Shown: positions 15,645 through 24,055, counted from the stretch's first letter. The stretch is DNA of 32,781 nt from Clostridiales bacterium (GCA_031255775.1 JAIRRW010000137.1:1-32781); one strand, 5' to 3'. Notes: generated by a model from the sequence alone, not told the origin. Translations and numbers: made by a program.

Positions 15645-16586
15645 ATGCTAAAAAGAATTTTACCCGCCGAGGTGAGCGCCGTCATCGGCGCGCGGCTCAA
15701 TGAGGAACGGGTGTACGAGCTGAGGTTTCGGGCGGGGATGCCGGTTATGGTCAATTACGGCGGCAGCTATTATTACCTCAATAAAAACGGAATCGCGGAC
15801 AAGCCGGAGGACGCGTTTGTTTTGGAGGGACAGGCCGTCCAGTCCCTCGTGGTACGCGCGACCGAATATTCGCTGTATTCGGTCAACAACCAACTGGCCA
15901 AGGGGTTTATCACCATTACCGGCGGCGTCAGGATCGGGATTTGCGGCGAGCTTGTCGAGGACGCGGGCTGCGTCAAAACCATCAAAAATTTTAGTTCGGT
16001 CAACATCCGCATCCCGCATCAGGTGCCCGGGTGCGCCAAGCCCGCCTGGAACCCCCTCTTTGACGACGGCGTCAAAAATACCCTGCTTGTCGGGCCGCCC
16101 GGCGCGGGCAAAACGACCGTTCTGCGCGATATTGTCTGCAATTTGAGCAGGGAGGGCACGCCGCGCAACATTCTGGTCGTTGACGAACGCTGCGAGCTGG
16201 CCGCCGTCCACAATACGCGGCCGCAGCTTTTGATCGGGCGGACCGCGGACATCATCTCCAATTGCGGCAAGGCGTACGCGTTTTCCTACGGGATACGCAG
16301 TATGCGTCCCGACCTCATCGTCACCGACGAGCTGATGGGCGGGGCGGATCTTGCGGCGGTGCGGGCGGCGGCGCTGTCCGGGGTCGCGGTGATCGCCAGC
16401 ATCCACGCCGGAACGATGGATGAGCTCAAAAAAAAGCCGGGTATGCAAGAGGCGATGGCGGACGGCATATTCGGGCGCTATGCCGTCCTCTCCTGTCGGC
16501 GCGGCCCCGGCACCTTCGAGGGCGTCTACGACGAGGCGCAGCGGCAATTGTGGGACGGCGCGGTATGCTTGCCACAAAGCTCCTAA
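15645..16586 (+). CDS. spoIIIAA: Stage III sporulation ATPase SpoIIIAA
   Basis: Cytoplasmic ATPase related to type II/IV secretion ATPases, thought to energise assembly or function of the SpoIIIA-SpoIIQ channel that feeds the forespore. The Walker A motif GPPGAGKTT is at residues 150-158, the Walker B-like ILVVDE is near 180, and the secretion-ATPase-like segment MRPDLIVTDELMG follows. The length of 313 residues matches the family (about 307 in Bacillus). The ATG at 15645 is chosen because GGAGG lies nine bases before it; the frame opens earlier at 15579 but that part includes the promoter. First gene of the operon, overlapping spoIIIAB by 22 bases. Confidence 0.96.
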   Translation: MLKRILPAEVSAVIGARLNEERVYELRFRAGMPVMVNYGGSYYYLNKNGIADKPEDAFVLEGQAVQSLVVRATEYSLYSVNNQLAKGFITITGGVRIGICGELVEDAGCVKTIKNFSSVNIRIPHQVPGCAKPAWNPLFDDGVKNTLLVGPPGAGKTTVLRDIVCNLSREGTPRNILVVDERCELAAVHNTRPQLLIGRTADIISNCGKAYAFSYGIRSMRPDLIVTDELMGGADLAAVRAAALSGVAVIASIHAGTMDELKKKPGMQEAMADGIFGRYAVLSCRRGPGTFEGVYDEAQRQLWDGAVCLPQSS

Positions 16587-17053
16587 TCGCGTTTTTGTCC
16601 TGTGTCGCGGGGACGCTCTTCGGCCTTGCGCTGTCCAAAAGGCTGACGCGCCGCCGCCGCTACTTTGAGGAGCTGATCTCGCTGATCAACCTGTTGGAGA
16701 GCGATCTAAGGTTTAAGCAGGAAAACATTTCGATCCTACTGGACGCGTCCACCGCGCACAGCGTCAGCAAGGTGCGGACAAACGCGCTCGAATTTATCGC
16801 GTACGCGGGCGGGGGCGGGGCGCTAAGCGTGACCAAGCACGACCTCACCCGGCGCGAATTTGCGGTCGTGGCCGAGTTTTTTCAAAGCCTGGGGACGCTC
16901 GATCTGTCCACGCAGCTGTTTGTCTTTGACAATTACCGAACCAAGCTCAAGGAATTTTACGAGGCTGCGGACAGGGCCGAGCGGGCGATGGGCAAGTCCT
17001 ATGTCAAGCTGGGGTTTTTGATGGGGCTGGCGGCGGGAATCATGCTATTGTAG
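16565..17053 (+). CDS. spoIIIAB: Stage III sporulation protein SpoIIIAB
   Basis: Inner component of the SpoIIIA complex in the mother-cell membrane, related to GspF-like secretion proteins. It has a hydrophobic N-terminus (LLIAFLSCVAGTLFGLALS), the conserved RRRYFEELISLINLLESDLR helix and a hydrophobic C-terminus (LGFLMGLAAGIMLL), the usual two-anchor plan. It is 162 residues from the ATG at 16565, close to the 171 of Bacillus. An in-frame GTG at 16550 is possible but less likely. It overlaps the end of spoIIIAA. Confidence 0.94.
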   Translation: MLATKLLIAFLSCVAGTLFGLALSKRLTRRRRYFEELISLINLLESDLRFKQENISILLDASTAHSVSKVRTNALEFIAYAGGGGALSVTKHDLTRREFAVVAEFFQSLGTLDLSTQLFVFDNYRTKLKEFYEAADRAERAMGKSYVKLGFLMGLAAGIMLL

Positions 17054-17119
17054 GGCCGATACCTCCGGCAAAAATCGGCGCCCATTCGGCCGGGGGATAA
17101 GGAGAGGGACTGGCGAAAC

Positions 17120-17317
17120 ATGGATATCGGAATCATTTTCAAGATCGCGGCGGTGGGGATTTTGACGGCGGTGGTCAATCAGGTGCTCAAAAAGGCGGAC
17201 AAGGACGAGATCGCCACGCTCACCACGCTGGCCGGCCTTGTCATCGTGCTTTTGATGGTGGTGGACATGATCGCGCAGTTGTTTGACAGCTTGCGGCTGC
17301 TGTTCAACCTTTATTGA
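17120..17317 (+). CDS. spoIIIAC: Stage III sporulation protein SpoIIIAC
   Basis: Small membrane protein of 65 residues with two hydrophobic helices; with SpoIIIAD it forms part of the membrane base of the feeding-tube channel. The start MDIGIIFKIAAVGI and the loop KKADKDEIATLTTLAG are characteristic of the family. AAGGAGAGGG lies upstream of the ATG. The 66-base gap after spoIIIAB holds a weak GCCGAT/ATCGGC hairpin and no gene. Confidence 0.95.
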   Translation: MDIGIIFKIAAVGILTAVVNQVLKKADKDEIATLTTLAGLVIVLLMVVDMIAQLFDSLRLLFNLY

Positions 17318-17337
17318 AGGCGGCATCGGACAAGGCT

Positions 17338-17727
17338 ATGGCGGATCTCATCAAAATAGCGGCCGTCGGCATCATCGCGGCCGTTTGTGTGCTTTTGCTC
17401 AAGGATACCCGCAGCGATATTGCCTTTTTGATCGGGCTGGCGGGCGGGATCCTTATCCTGTTGTCCGTCATCGAATATTTTACGCGGTTCTTTTCGTTTT
17501 TGGACAACCTCATCGCCGCCGCCGGCCTCGACGGCGGAATCATCAAAACGCTTGTCAAGATCGTGGGGGTGGGGTACCTGACCGAATTTTCGGCAGGGAT
17601 CGTCGAGGACAGCGGCTCAAAGTCGCTGGCCGATAAAATATCGCTGGGCGGCAAGCTGGTCATCCTAGTGATGACCGTCCCGATCATCAAAGCGCTGTTT
17701 GACCTGATAACCGGATTGCTAAATTGA
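17338..17727 (+). CDS. spoIIIAD: Stage III sporulation protein SpoIIIAD
   Basis: Polytopic membrane protein of the SpoIIIA channel, paralogous to SpoIIIAC in its first half (MADLIKIAAVGIIAAVCVLLL). It has about four hydrophobic segments and the motif GVGYLTEFSAGIVEDSGS followed by ADKISLGGKLVIL, as in the family. The ATG at 17338 gives 129 residues, matching the usual 130-133. A TTG at 17314, overlapping the spoIIIAC stop, would give 137 residues and direct coupling, so the start is not certain. It overlaps spoIIIAE by four bases. Confidence 0.93.
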   Translation: MADLIKIAAVGIIAAVCVLLLKDTRSDIAFLIGLAGGILILLSVIEYFTRFFSFLDNLIAAAGLDGGIIKTLVKIVGVGYLTEFSAGIVEDSGSKSLADKISLGGKLVILVMTVPIIKALFDLITGLLN

Positions 17728-18941
17728 AAAAAACGCGGACAAGCCGCCTGAAAAGGGGCGTCATACTCGGCCTGTTGTCGGCGCTGCTCCTCCTGATCCT
17801 GACGGGCGGCGCGGGGCGGTTTTCCGCGCGCGCCGATACGGCGGACGACGCGCGGGAGGCGCTCGACAACAGCGTCGAGGAAATCCTCGGAAATCTGGAT
17901 TTGAGCGGGCTGGAATCCTATTACAACACCCTGGACCGCGAGCAGCAGGACTTTTTCGGCGCGGGGCTGTACGATTACCTAAAGCGCATCGTCACCGGCG
18001 AAAACGAATTTGATTTTTCCGGCTTTGCCGCCTATCTGTTCAGCGTCTTAGGCCGGTCGATCCTAAATATCCTGCCCATGGTCATGTCAATTGTCGCGAT
18101 CGCCGTCGTGTTGAGCATTGTCGGAGGGGTGCGGGGCAGCTTTGCCTCCTCCTCGATCGAGACCGTGGTGGGCTTTGCGGGCGTCGGCCTCGTCGCGGTC
18201 ATCGTGCTGGCGCCGACGCTGACGGCGGTCACCGCGGCGGGCAGGCTTGTGGGGAGTCTCAAAATGCAGATGGAAAGTATCTTTCCGGCGCTGTTTACGC
18301 TGATGACGGCGGTGGGGGCGTCGGGCTCCGTCAAGGTTTATCAACCGGCCGTCGCGGCTTTGAGCGTCTCCCTGTCGGGGCTGATTACGACGGTCATCCT
18401 GCCCATTATCCTCATCACGGCCGCGTTTGCCGTCATCGGCAACCTCTCGGGCGCGGTCAAGCTGACCGGCATGACCAAATTTTTGGGCGCGCTGTGTAAA
18501 TGGATTCTCTATACCTCCTTTTTCCTGTTTATCGGCTTTTTGTCGGTGCAGGGCATTACGGCGTCCGTCTATGACAATATCTCGGTGCGCACCGCCAAAT
18601 TCGCGCTCAGTCAGTACGTTCCCGTCATCGGCGGCTATCTCTCCGAGGGGTTCAATATCATCGCGGCGGGCAGCGTCCTCGTCAAAAACGCGGTGGGGCT
18701 GACGTCCATCCTCCTCATGCTGCTCACCGTTCTCCCTGTGCTGATCGAGGTGATCCTTTTGGCGCTGGGGATTCGGCTGGCGGCCGCCCTCATCGAGCCC
18801 TTCGCGTCCGAACGGATCGGCGGCCTGTTAAACGCGCTTGCCTCCGCCGTCAATATGCTTATCTCGGTCATCGCGGGCATCCTGTTTTTATACGGCATTT
18901 TCATGATCTTGATTATCGCCAGCGGCAATCTGGCGCTATAG
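17724..18941 (+). CDS. spoIIIAE: Stage III sporulation protein SpoIIIAE
   Basis: Large polytopic membrane protein of the SpoIIIA complex, with transporter-like character. An N-terminal signal-like hydrophobic segment (about residues 12-32) precedes a non-membrane region (about 35-90, rich in acidic residues). About seven to eight hydrophobic segments follow to the C-terminus. The length of 405 residues matches the family (about 400). It starts with TTG at 17724 in a TTGA overlap with the spoIIIAD stop, so translation is coupled; no strong ribosome-binding site is visible. Confidence 0.94.
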   Translation: MKKTRTSRLKRGVILGLLSALLLLILTGGAGRFSARADTADDAREALDNSVEEILGNLDLSGLESYYNTLDREQQDFFGAGLYDYLKRIVTGENEFDFSGFAAYLFSVLGRSILNILPMVMSIVAIAVVLSIVGGVRGSFASSSIETVVGFAGVGLVAVIVLAPTLTAVTAAGRLVGSLKMQMESIFPALFTLMTAVGASGSVKVYQPAVAALSVSLSGLITTVILPIILITAAFAVIGNLSGAVKLTGMTKFLGALCKWILYTSFFLFIGFLSVQGITASVYDNISVRTAKFALSQYVPVIGGYLSEGFNIIAAGSVLVKNAVGLTSILLMLLTVLPVLIEVILLALGIRLAAALIEPFASERIGGLLNALASAVNMLISVIAGILFLYGIFMILIIASGNLAL

Positions 18942-18959
18942 GGGAGGTTTTTTTTTCGT

Positions 18960-19448
18960 ATGAAAGGCATTGCGTCCTGGGTTTTGGCCATATTTGTGGT
19001 GGTCATTATCGGACTGGTCGTCGATATCCTGTTTTCCGATTCGCGCATGGCCAAATTTATGCGGACGGCCACCGCGTGTATCACCGTCCTTTTACTGGTC
19101 ATGCCGTTCCCCGGCCTTTTCAAAAACGGCTTTCATTTTGACGCCGGCACGCTCATGCAATACGATTACCCGCCCGACGCCGGCTACCTAAATTACGCCG
19201 ACGCATACCGATCGGGACGGCTGGCGGCCGGGGTCGCCGAGGCGCTGAAGAACGACGGCGTATCGGGCGCCGAGGTGACGGTCAACGCGACGTACGCGGG
19301 CGCGCAAGCCAATATCGTGCAGGTCGTCATAAATTTGGATAAAGTTGTTATAGATCAAAAAAAGCAGCATATAAATAAGAATGAGCTGGTGGTGAATCTG
19401 GTCGGCGGGTATTTACAAATCGATAAAAGCAAGGTGGTGACCGTATGA
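18960..19448 (+). CDS. spoIIIAF: Stage III sporulation protein SpoIIIAF
   Basis: Membrane protein of 162 residues with two N-terminal hydrophobic helices (about 4-24 and 36-54) and a soluble domain ending in VQVVINLDKVVI ... LVGGYLQIDKSKV. The soluble part has the ring-building-like fold seen in SpoIIIAF, AG and AH. It is shorter than the Bacillus protein (about 206). GGGGAGG lies 12-13 bases before the ATG, separated by a T-tract. Its stop overlaps the spoIIIAG start as ATGA. Confidence 0.9.
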   Translation: MKGIASWVLAIFVVVIIGLVVDILFSDSRMAKFMRTATACITVLLLVMPFPGLFKNGFHFDAGTLMQYDYPPDAGYLNYADAYRSGRLAAGVAEALKNDGVSGAEVTVNATYAGAQANIVQVVINLDKVVIDQKKQHINKNELVVNLVGGYLQIDKSKVVTV

Positions 19449-19975
19449 GCGAAAACAAGGAAACGACGCCCGCCGCCGGCAAGGCCGACAAGCCCAAGAC
19501 CGTTAAGGAAAAGCTCAAGGCCGTCAAGCACAAGGAAGTCATTCTCGCCGTCCTCGCCGTTGCCGTCATGCTCGTCATCTACTTTACGACGCTGGCAAGG
19601 TCGGGCGGCGGCACAAGCGACGGCGCAAAGGCATCGGCAAGCGACTATTGCGCGGAGATGCAACGCCGGGTGGAGAGCGCCGTCAACGCCATGGCGGGGG
19701 CGAAGGAAAGCAAGGTCATTATCAACTGGGAATCCGGTGTGGAGGCGGTGATAGCCTATGCCATCAACGAGAATCAAAATTCGACATCCAAGACGCCGCA
19801 GATCGTGCAGGGCGGGCCCGTCGTCCTAAAGGAGATCTACCCAAAGGCGCTGGGGGTCATCGTGGTCTGCGCAAACGGCGACAATATCCGGCTCCAGATC
19901 GAGATCAAGGATATGATATCCACGCTCTTGAGCATAGAGCCCGTCAGGATAGCGGTTTATAAAACAAAGTCATAA
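19445..19975 (+). CDS. spoIIIAG: Stage III sporulation protein SpoIIIAG
   Basis: Single-pass membrane protein whose extracytoplasmic domain forms a large ring of the mother-cell-to-forespore channel. A lysine-rich cytoplasmic head (residues 1-30) is followed by one transmembrane helix (VILAVLAVAVMLVIYFTTLA, about 32-51). A ring-building domain begins near YCAEMQRRVESAVNAMAGA and includes VVLKEIYPKALGVIVVCANG. It is 176 residues long, against about 229 in Bacillus; clostridial versions are often shorter. Coupled to spoIIIAF by ATGA. Confidence 0.94.
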   Translation: MSENKETTPAAGKADKPKTVKEKLKAVKHKEVILAVLAVAVMLVIYFTTLARSGGGTSDGAKASASDYCAEMQRRVESAVNAMAGAKESKVIINWESGVEAVIAYAINENQNSTSKTPQIVQGGPVVLKEIYPKALGVIVVCANGDNIRLQIEIKDMISTLLSIEPVRIAVYKTKS

Positions 19976-20004
19976 AACAAAAATTATTTGGAGGAGAATA
20001 CATC

Positions 20005-20481
20005 ATGTTAGGAAAAAAAGGGAAAATCTTTGTGTTGGCGGGCATGGTTGCCCTGCTTGTGGCGACGGGCGTCCTAAATATCGTCCTAAACTACACGGCC
20101 AAGGGGGACGCGCCGCCCGCCGACGGGGCGGTCGTCGACTTCTTTGCGGACTTCCGCGCCAACCGCGAGTCCACGCGTGCCGAATTGATTTTAGGCTGCG
20201 AGGTCATCATCAACGACGGCACGTCATCGGCCGAGGCCATCGCCGCCGCCGAGGAAGCGCGTCAGTTTTACATCAACGCCCCCGAGATGGAGCGCGAGCT
20301 GGAGGCGCTTATCAAGGCCGTCGGGTTTGCCGACGCCGTGGTCACGACGTCCACGACCAACGTCAACATCATCCTAAGGACGCCCGAGCTCACGTCCGAA
20401 GAGGTGGGACGGGTCTTGGAGATCGTCACAGCCGAGACCGGAAAAAAAGCCAATAATATCCGCATCATTCCAATCGCCTAA
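20005..20481 (+). CDS. spoIIIAH: Stage III sporulation protein SpoIIIAH
   Basis: Single-pass membrane protein (helix at about residues 7-26) whose outer domain pairs across the intermembrane space with the forespore protein SpoIIQ or a clostridial equivalent. The conserved part runs from FFADFRANRESTRAELI through the helix-rich middle (ELEALIKAVGFADAVV) to the C-terminal VLEIVTAETGKKANNIRIIP. It is 158 residues long. GGAGGAG lies eight bases before the ATG. Last gene of the operon, followed by a terminator. Confidence 0.95.
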   Translation: MLGKKGKIFVLAGMVALLVATGVLNIVLNYTAKGDAPPADGAVVDFFADFRANRESTRAELILGCEVIINDGTSSAEAIAAAEEARQFYINAPEMERELEALIKAVGFADAVVTTSTTNVNIILRTPELTSEEVGRVLEIVTAETGKKANNIRIIPIA

Positions 20482-20509
20482 GCGCCCGCTTAGAAAGCTA
20501 TCCGTACAA

Positions 20510-20540
20510 GAATCCACCGATTGAGCCGGTGGATTCTTTT
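20510..20540 (+). terminator. Terminator of the spoIIIA operon
   Basis: A perfect 10-bp stem GAATCCACCG (20510-20519) / CGGTGGATTC (20527-20536), a seven-base loop, then TTTT. It separates spoIIIA from the housekeeping cluster that follows. Confidence 0.88.
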
Positions 20541-20609
20541 GTCTGCGCTTATTTTCGTTTGTCTTCCGCAATTTGTCCATATTTTTCAATTTTCGGGCGG
20601 GCTGAATCA

Positions 20610-20638
20610 TTGTCAATCGTTTGGAGTTATGGTATAAT
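20610..20638 (+). promoter_or_regulatory. sigma-A promoter of the asp23-nusB cluster
   Basis: TTGTCA (20610-20615), a 17-base spacer and TATAAT (20633-20638) with a TGG extension. It starts transcription about 40 bases before asp23. Confidence 0.82.
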
Positions 20639-20683
20639 GAGGTATAGTACGAAAAAACAGGAAAACGGAGACGCTTAGCCCCA

Positions 20684-21013
20684 ATGCCCTTTAAGTCGCG
20701 ATACAACGTGGATTTTACCGGAGACATCAACTATGGCCGCAAGGTTGTGGTCTCTATCATCTCGCTCGCCGTGATGGAGATTCGGGGCGTCGCCAGGCTT
20801 CAGGGGCGCAAGGTGCGGGCGGAGTTTTCGGGCGATACCATTCGCGTGGATGTCCACATCGACGTATTGCGGGGCTTTAATTGCGCCGACGTGGCTTTTC
20901 GCGTACAAGAAAACGTCAAGCGCAACGTCGAGAGTATCACCGGCTATAAGACAAAGTCGATCAACGTCAACGTCTTGGGCGTCGTATTTGCCGACCGACC
21001 CGAAAAGGGCTGA
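20684..21013 (+). CDS. Asp23/Gls24 family protein
   Basis: Small cytoplasmic protein of the Asp23/Gls24 (DUF322) family, the counterpart of Bacillus YqhY, which is linked to lipid and envelope homeostasis. The core reads VVVSIISLAVMEIRGVARL near residue 25 and later DVAFRVQENVKRNVESITG, then SINVNVLGVVF, the usual alternation. It is 109 residues long. A GGAG lies 13 bases before the ATG, a rather long spacing. The order spoIIIAH - asp23 - nusB is the usual Firmicutes arrangement, here without the accBC genes that lie between them in Bacillus. Confidence 0.9.
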   Translation: MPFKSRYNVDFTGDINYGRKVVVSIISLAVMEIRGVARLQGRKVRAEFSGDTIRVDVHIDVLRGFNCADVAFRVQENVKRNVESITGYKTKSINVNVLGVVFADRPEKG

Positions 21014-21094
21014 CCGGCGCGGGTTGCGATTTTGCGACCCCTCACCTTGATTGAGCATTTATATCGGACAAGCTGTGCGCGGGAGGAAGGATTT

Positions 21095-21580
21095 TTGCGA
21101 AAGACGGCCAGAGACATCGCTTTTAAACTGGTTTTCGAAAGCCTGATCAATCAGTCGGGCGGCAATATCACCTATCGCAAATTCTGCGAGCCTCTGGACG
21201 CGGACGACCGCGCGTACGTCGACGAAATCCTTTCCGGCGTCAGGGACAGCAAGACCGTGCTGGACGGCGTGATCGAGGGATATGCCAGCGGGTTTAGCCT
21301 GAGCCGCATTTACAAGATCGATCGCGCGGTTCTCTTGGTCGCCGTCTACGAAATCCTCTATAAGGACGACGTGCCGGTCAAGGTTTCGGCCAACGAGGCG
21401 GTCGAGCTCGCGAAAACCTATTCGACCGACAACAGCCCGGCCTTTATCAACGGCATTTTGGCGTCGGTCATCAAGGATCGCGACGGCATTTTGTCCGCCG
21501 CCGCGTCGCAAGCCCCGGGGGAGGCGGAGCGTGCCCCTAAAAGCCCCGAGCCGGGGGAGAACGCAGACAAAGCGACATAA
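21095..21580 (+). CDS. nusB: Transcription antitermination factor NusB
   Basis: Binds boxA RNA with NusE (S10) in rRNA antitermination. The all-helical fold is recognisable from RKTARDIAFKLVFE at the start, then FSLSRIYKIDRAVLLVAVYE and SANEAVELAKTYSTDNSPAFINGIL. The TTG at 21095 is chosen because GGAGGAAGG ends four bases before it and the family begins here; the frame opens earlier at 21032 with sequence unlike NusB. The final 30 residues (proline-, glutamate- and alanine-rich) form an extra low-complexity tail. Length 161 residues. Second gene of the cluster. Confidence 0.95.
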   Translation: MRKTARDIAFKLVFESLINQSGGNITYRKFCEPLDADDRAYVDEILSGVRDSKTVLDGVIEGYASGFSLSRIYKIDRAVLLVAVYEILYKDDVPVKVSANEAVELAKTYSTDNSPAFINGILASVIKDRDGILSAAASQAPGEAERAPKSPEPGENADKAT

Positions 21581-21747
21581 ATCAAATCGGGAGCGCGAAA
21601 GCAACCTAACTAAAATCGGGAGCAAACAAAAATGACACTTTTTGTTTGCTGACACCTTATCCCTCGCGCGAATGGGCACATTCGCGCGAAAGCGTTAGCG
21701 TCATTTTATCGAAAGCGGCAGCGCGAAAGCGTCAGCGAGGAGGGCGG
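21581..21747 (+). repeat. nusB-folD spacer with two perfect hairpins and reiterated motifs
   Basis: The spacer holds a perfect 12-bp inverted repeat (AGCAAACAAAAA at 21621-21632, partner at 21639-21650, loop TGACAC) and a perfect 11-bp inverted repeat (TCGCGCGAATG at 21664-21674, partner at 21679-21689, loop GGCA). It also has repeated words: AAATCGGGAGC twice, and CGCGAAAGCG(T/C)(T/C)AGCG-like units at about 21684 and 21721 with partial copies between. No gene is seen. The folD ribosome-binding site GAGGAGGG lies at its end. The first hairpin has a U-rich 3' arm and might attenuate transcription. Confidence 0.65.
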
Positions 21748-22599
21748 ATGAAAGCACGGATCATTGACGGAAAACTGGTTTCCGAGCGGCTGCGGGGCGA
21801 AATCAAGGCGGAGGCCGCGCGGTTTTTGGCGGCGCACGGCAGGCCGCCGGGGCTGGCCGTGATTTTGGCGGGGGAGGATCCGGCCAGCGAAATTTATGTT
21901 AAAAATAAAATTACGGCCTGCGAGAGTACGGGCATCAAATCGGTTTTGCACAGGCTGCCCGCCTGCGTCACGGAGGCCGAGCTGGTCGGACTGATCGAAT
22001 CGGCCAATCGGGACGAGACGGTGGACGGGCTGCTGGTTCAGCTGCCGCTCCCCAAGGGGCTGGACGAAAAGCGGATTTTGAGCCGGGTGTCCCCCGATAA
22101 GGACGTGGACGGCTTTCACGCGGTCAACGCCGGAAATCTTTTGCTGGGAAATCCCTGCCTTGCCGCCTGCACGCCCTCGGGCATTATCGAGCTCATCAAG
22201 GAGACGGGACTCCCGATCGCCGGGAAAAACGCGGTGGTGGTGGGGCGGAGCAACATCGTCGGCAAGCCCGCGGCGCTCCTCCTATTGCAGCAAAACGCGA
22301 CCGTGACGATCTGTCACAGCCGGACGGCCGATCTAAAAAGCGTGACAAAAACCGCCGATATTCTGGTCGCCGCGGTGGGGATCAAGGCGTTTATCACCGG
22401 GGATATGATCAAGCCAGGGGCGGTCGTCATCGACGTCGGCATGAACCGCTTTGAGGGAAAGCTCTACGGCGACGTTTGCTTTGCCGAGGCGGCGGAGACG
22501 GCGGGCTTTATCACGCCCGTGCCCGGCGGCGTGGGACCCATGACCATCACCATGTTGTTAAAAAATACCTTAAAAGCGGCGTTCGCACGTGCAAAATGA
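21748..22599 (+). CDS. folD: Methylenetetrahydrofolate dehydrogenase/cyclohydrolase
   Basis: Bifunctional cytoplasmic enzyme interconverting methylene-, methenyl- and formyl-tetrahydrofolate for purine, thymidylate and initiator-tRNA synthesis. The catalytic region SEIYVKNKITACESTGI gives Tyr50 and Lys54; the folate site has DGLLVQLPLPK and the NADP site VVVGRSNIVGKPAALLLL. The signature PGGVGPMT is near the C-terminus. It is 283 residues long. The ATG at 21748 is chosen for the ribosome-binding site GAGGAGGG; the frame opens 102 bases upstream through repeats. Its stop overlaps the expected GTG start of xseA. Confidence 0.97.
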   Translation: MKARIIDGKLVSERLRGEIKAEAARFLAAHGRPPGLAVILAGEDPASEIYVKNKITACESTGIKSVLHRLPACVTEAELVGLIESANRDETVDGLLVQLPLPKGLDEKRILSRVSPDKDVDGFHAVNAGNLLLGNPCLAACTPSGIIELIKETGLPIAGKNAVVVGRSNIVGKPAALLLLQQNATVTICHSRTADLKSVTKTADILVAAVGIKAFITGDMIKPGAVVIDVGMNRFEGKLYGDVCFAEAAETAGFITPVPGGVGPMTITMLLKNTLKAAFARAK

Positions 22600-23830
22600 A
22601 CGCAGACTTTCGGTCACACAGCTCAACCGCTAGATCGCGGGGGTGTTTGAGGACGAGCTGGTCCTAAACCGTATCTGGGTCTACGGCGAGGCCGAGGACT
22701 GCACGTACGCCAAGGGCAGCCTCCACTTTACGCTGACCGACGGACAGGCGCGGATAGCCTGTGTCAAATTCGGCGCGCTGCCGCAGGATAAGCCGACGGC
22801 GGGCGACGAGGTCGCCGTGCTTGGCACGGTTTCCTATTACCCCAAGGGGGGGCGCGTCACCTTAAAGGTCACGGCCATCGAGCGCAGCGGCAAGGGGCGC
22901 CGGCTGGCGGAGCTCAACGCCCTAAAGGACGTCCTGCGCGGCGAAGGCCTGTTCGAAAACCGACCGACCCCGCCCCGCTTTATCCAAAGCGTCGGCGTGG
23001 TGACCAGCGGGGCGGGCGCCGTGATACACGATATGTTAAGCGTGTTCGAACGCCGTCACCGCTACCTTAAACTGACCGTCGAGCGCGTGCGCGTGCAGGG
23101 CGGGGGTGCCGAGGCGGACATTGCCGCCGCGCTTTGCCGGATCAATCAAAATTCGGCAAAGCCCGACGTCATCATCTTGGCGCGGGGCGGCGGTTCGGCC
23201 GCGGATTTGGCCGCCTTTAATACCGAAAAAGCCGCGCGGGCGGTGGCGGCCAGCCGGATCCCCGTCATTTCGGCGGTGGGGCACGAAACCGATTATACGC
23301 TGTGCGACTTTTGCGCGGGGACGCGGGCGGGCACGCCCAGCCTGGCGGCCGAGCGGGTCGCGGCGGTCAACGACGCCTGTCTGTCCGGGTTTTACGCGCT
23401 GACGGATCGGCTTAGCGCGGGCGCGGCGGGCTGTTATGGCCGGGCGCGTCGGCGGATGCGGACGGCGATGTTTGCGCTGCAAAAGGCGGGCGACCGAATC
23501 TATTACCGGGGACGGGCAAGCGTGACGGCCAAATATACGCGCATGACGGCCGCGCTGACCGCCGGGCTTTCGGGGAGCGAGCGCCGTATCGGCACGCTGG
23601 CCGCCCGACTGGACGCCCTAAGCCCTTTAAAGCTGTTGGCGGGCGGGTACGCGCGGGTCAGCGGCTCGGACGGCCGGGCGCTGCTCACCTCAAAGGGTGT
23701 CCGGCCGGGCGATACGGTCGACATTCGGCTAAACGAGGGCGGCATGGCGGCACAGGTGCGGTCGGTTTGGCTGCCGGACACAAAAAAGACGGGTCGGACG
23801 GAAAAAAATTCGGCAAAAAAGGAATCATAA
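22589..23830 (+). CDS. xseA: Exodeoxyribonuclease VII large subunit, interrupted by an in-frame TAG
   Basis: Large subunit of exonuclease VII, which degrades single-stranded DNA with XseB. The family N-terminus is readable from the GTG at 22589 (overlapping the folD stop): LSVTQLNR, then TAG at 22631-22633 where the family has tyrosine, then IAGVFEDELVLNRIWVYGE in the same frame. Downstream, the OB-fold, the GVVTSGAGAVIHDML segment, LARGGGSAADL and SAVGHETDYTLCDF are intact to residue 414. TAG ends several other genes here, so recoding is unlikely. Either a nonsense mutation or sequencing error is present, or translation starts at the GTG at 22643, just after GCGGGG, giving 395 residues that lack the first 18. 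Confidence 0.88.
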
Positions 23831-23834
23831 CGGT

Positions 23835-24050
23835 ATGGCGAGATTCGAGGAAAAGGTGGATGAGCTGGAAACCATCGTCCGGGAGCTGGAGACGGGCGCG
23901 CTGTCCGTCGAGGCGGGCGTGGCGCTGTTTGAAAAGGGCGTGGCCGTGACCAAGGAGTGCCTGACCGCCCTCAACGCGGGCAAGGATCGCATTTCGGCGG
24001 TCAAGGCCGAGATGGAACGGCTGTTTCAAGGGGACGAATCGGAGGAATAA
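23835..24050 (+). CDS. xseB: Exodeoxyribonuclease VII small subunit
   Basis: Small subunit of exonuclease VII; several copies coat the XseA coiled coil. It is 71 residues long and entirely helical. The typical FEEKVDELETIVRELETGAL and LSVEAGVALFEKGVAVTKEC segments are present. AAGGA lies before the ATG, which follows xseA by four bases. Its intactness suggests that the exonuclease is, or recently was, functional despite the amber codon in xseA. Confidence 0.95.
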   Translation: MARFEEKVDELETIVRELETGALSVEAGVALFEKGVAVTKECLTALNAGKDRISAVKAEMERLFQGDESEE

Positions 24051-24055
24051 CGGAT

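Noticed and set aside
15660-16577. 305-codon minus-strand open frame opposite spoIIIAA
   Set aside because: It mirrors spoIIIAA on the other strand, without a ribosome-binding site or family match.
22631-22633. TAG in xseA as a recoded sense codon (for example pyrrolysine)
   Set aside because: Several other genes in the window (ABC permease, dapB, spoIIIAB, recN) end in TAG at positions that match family lengths, so TAG works as a stop here.
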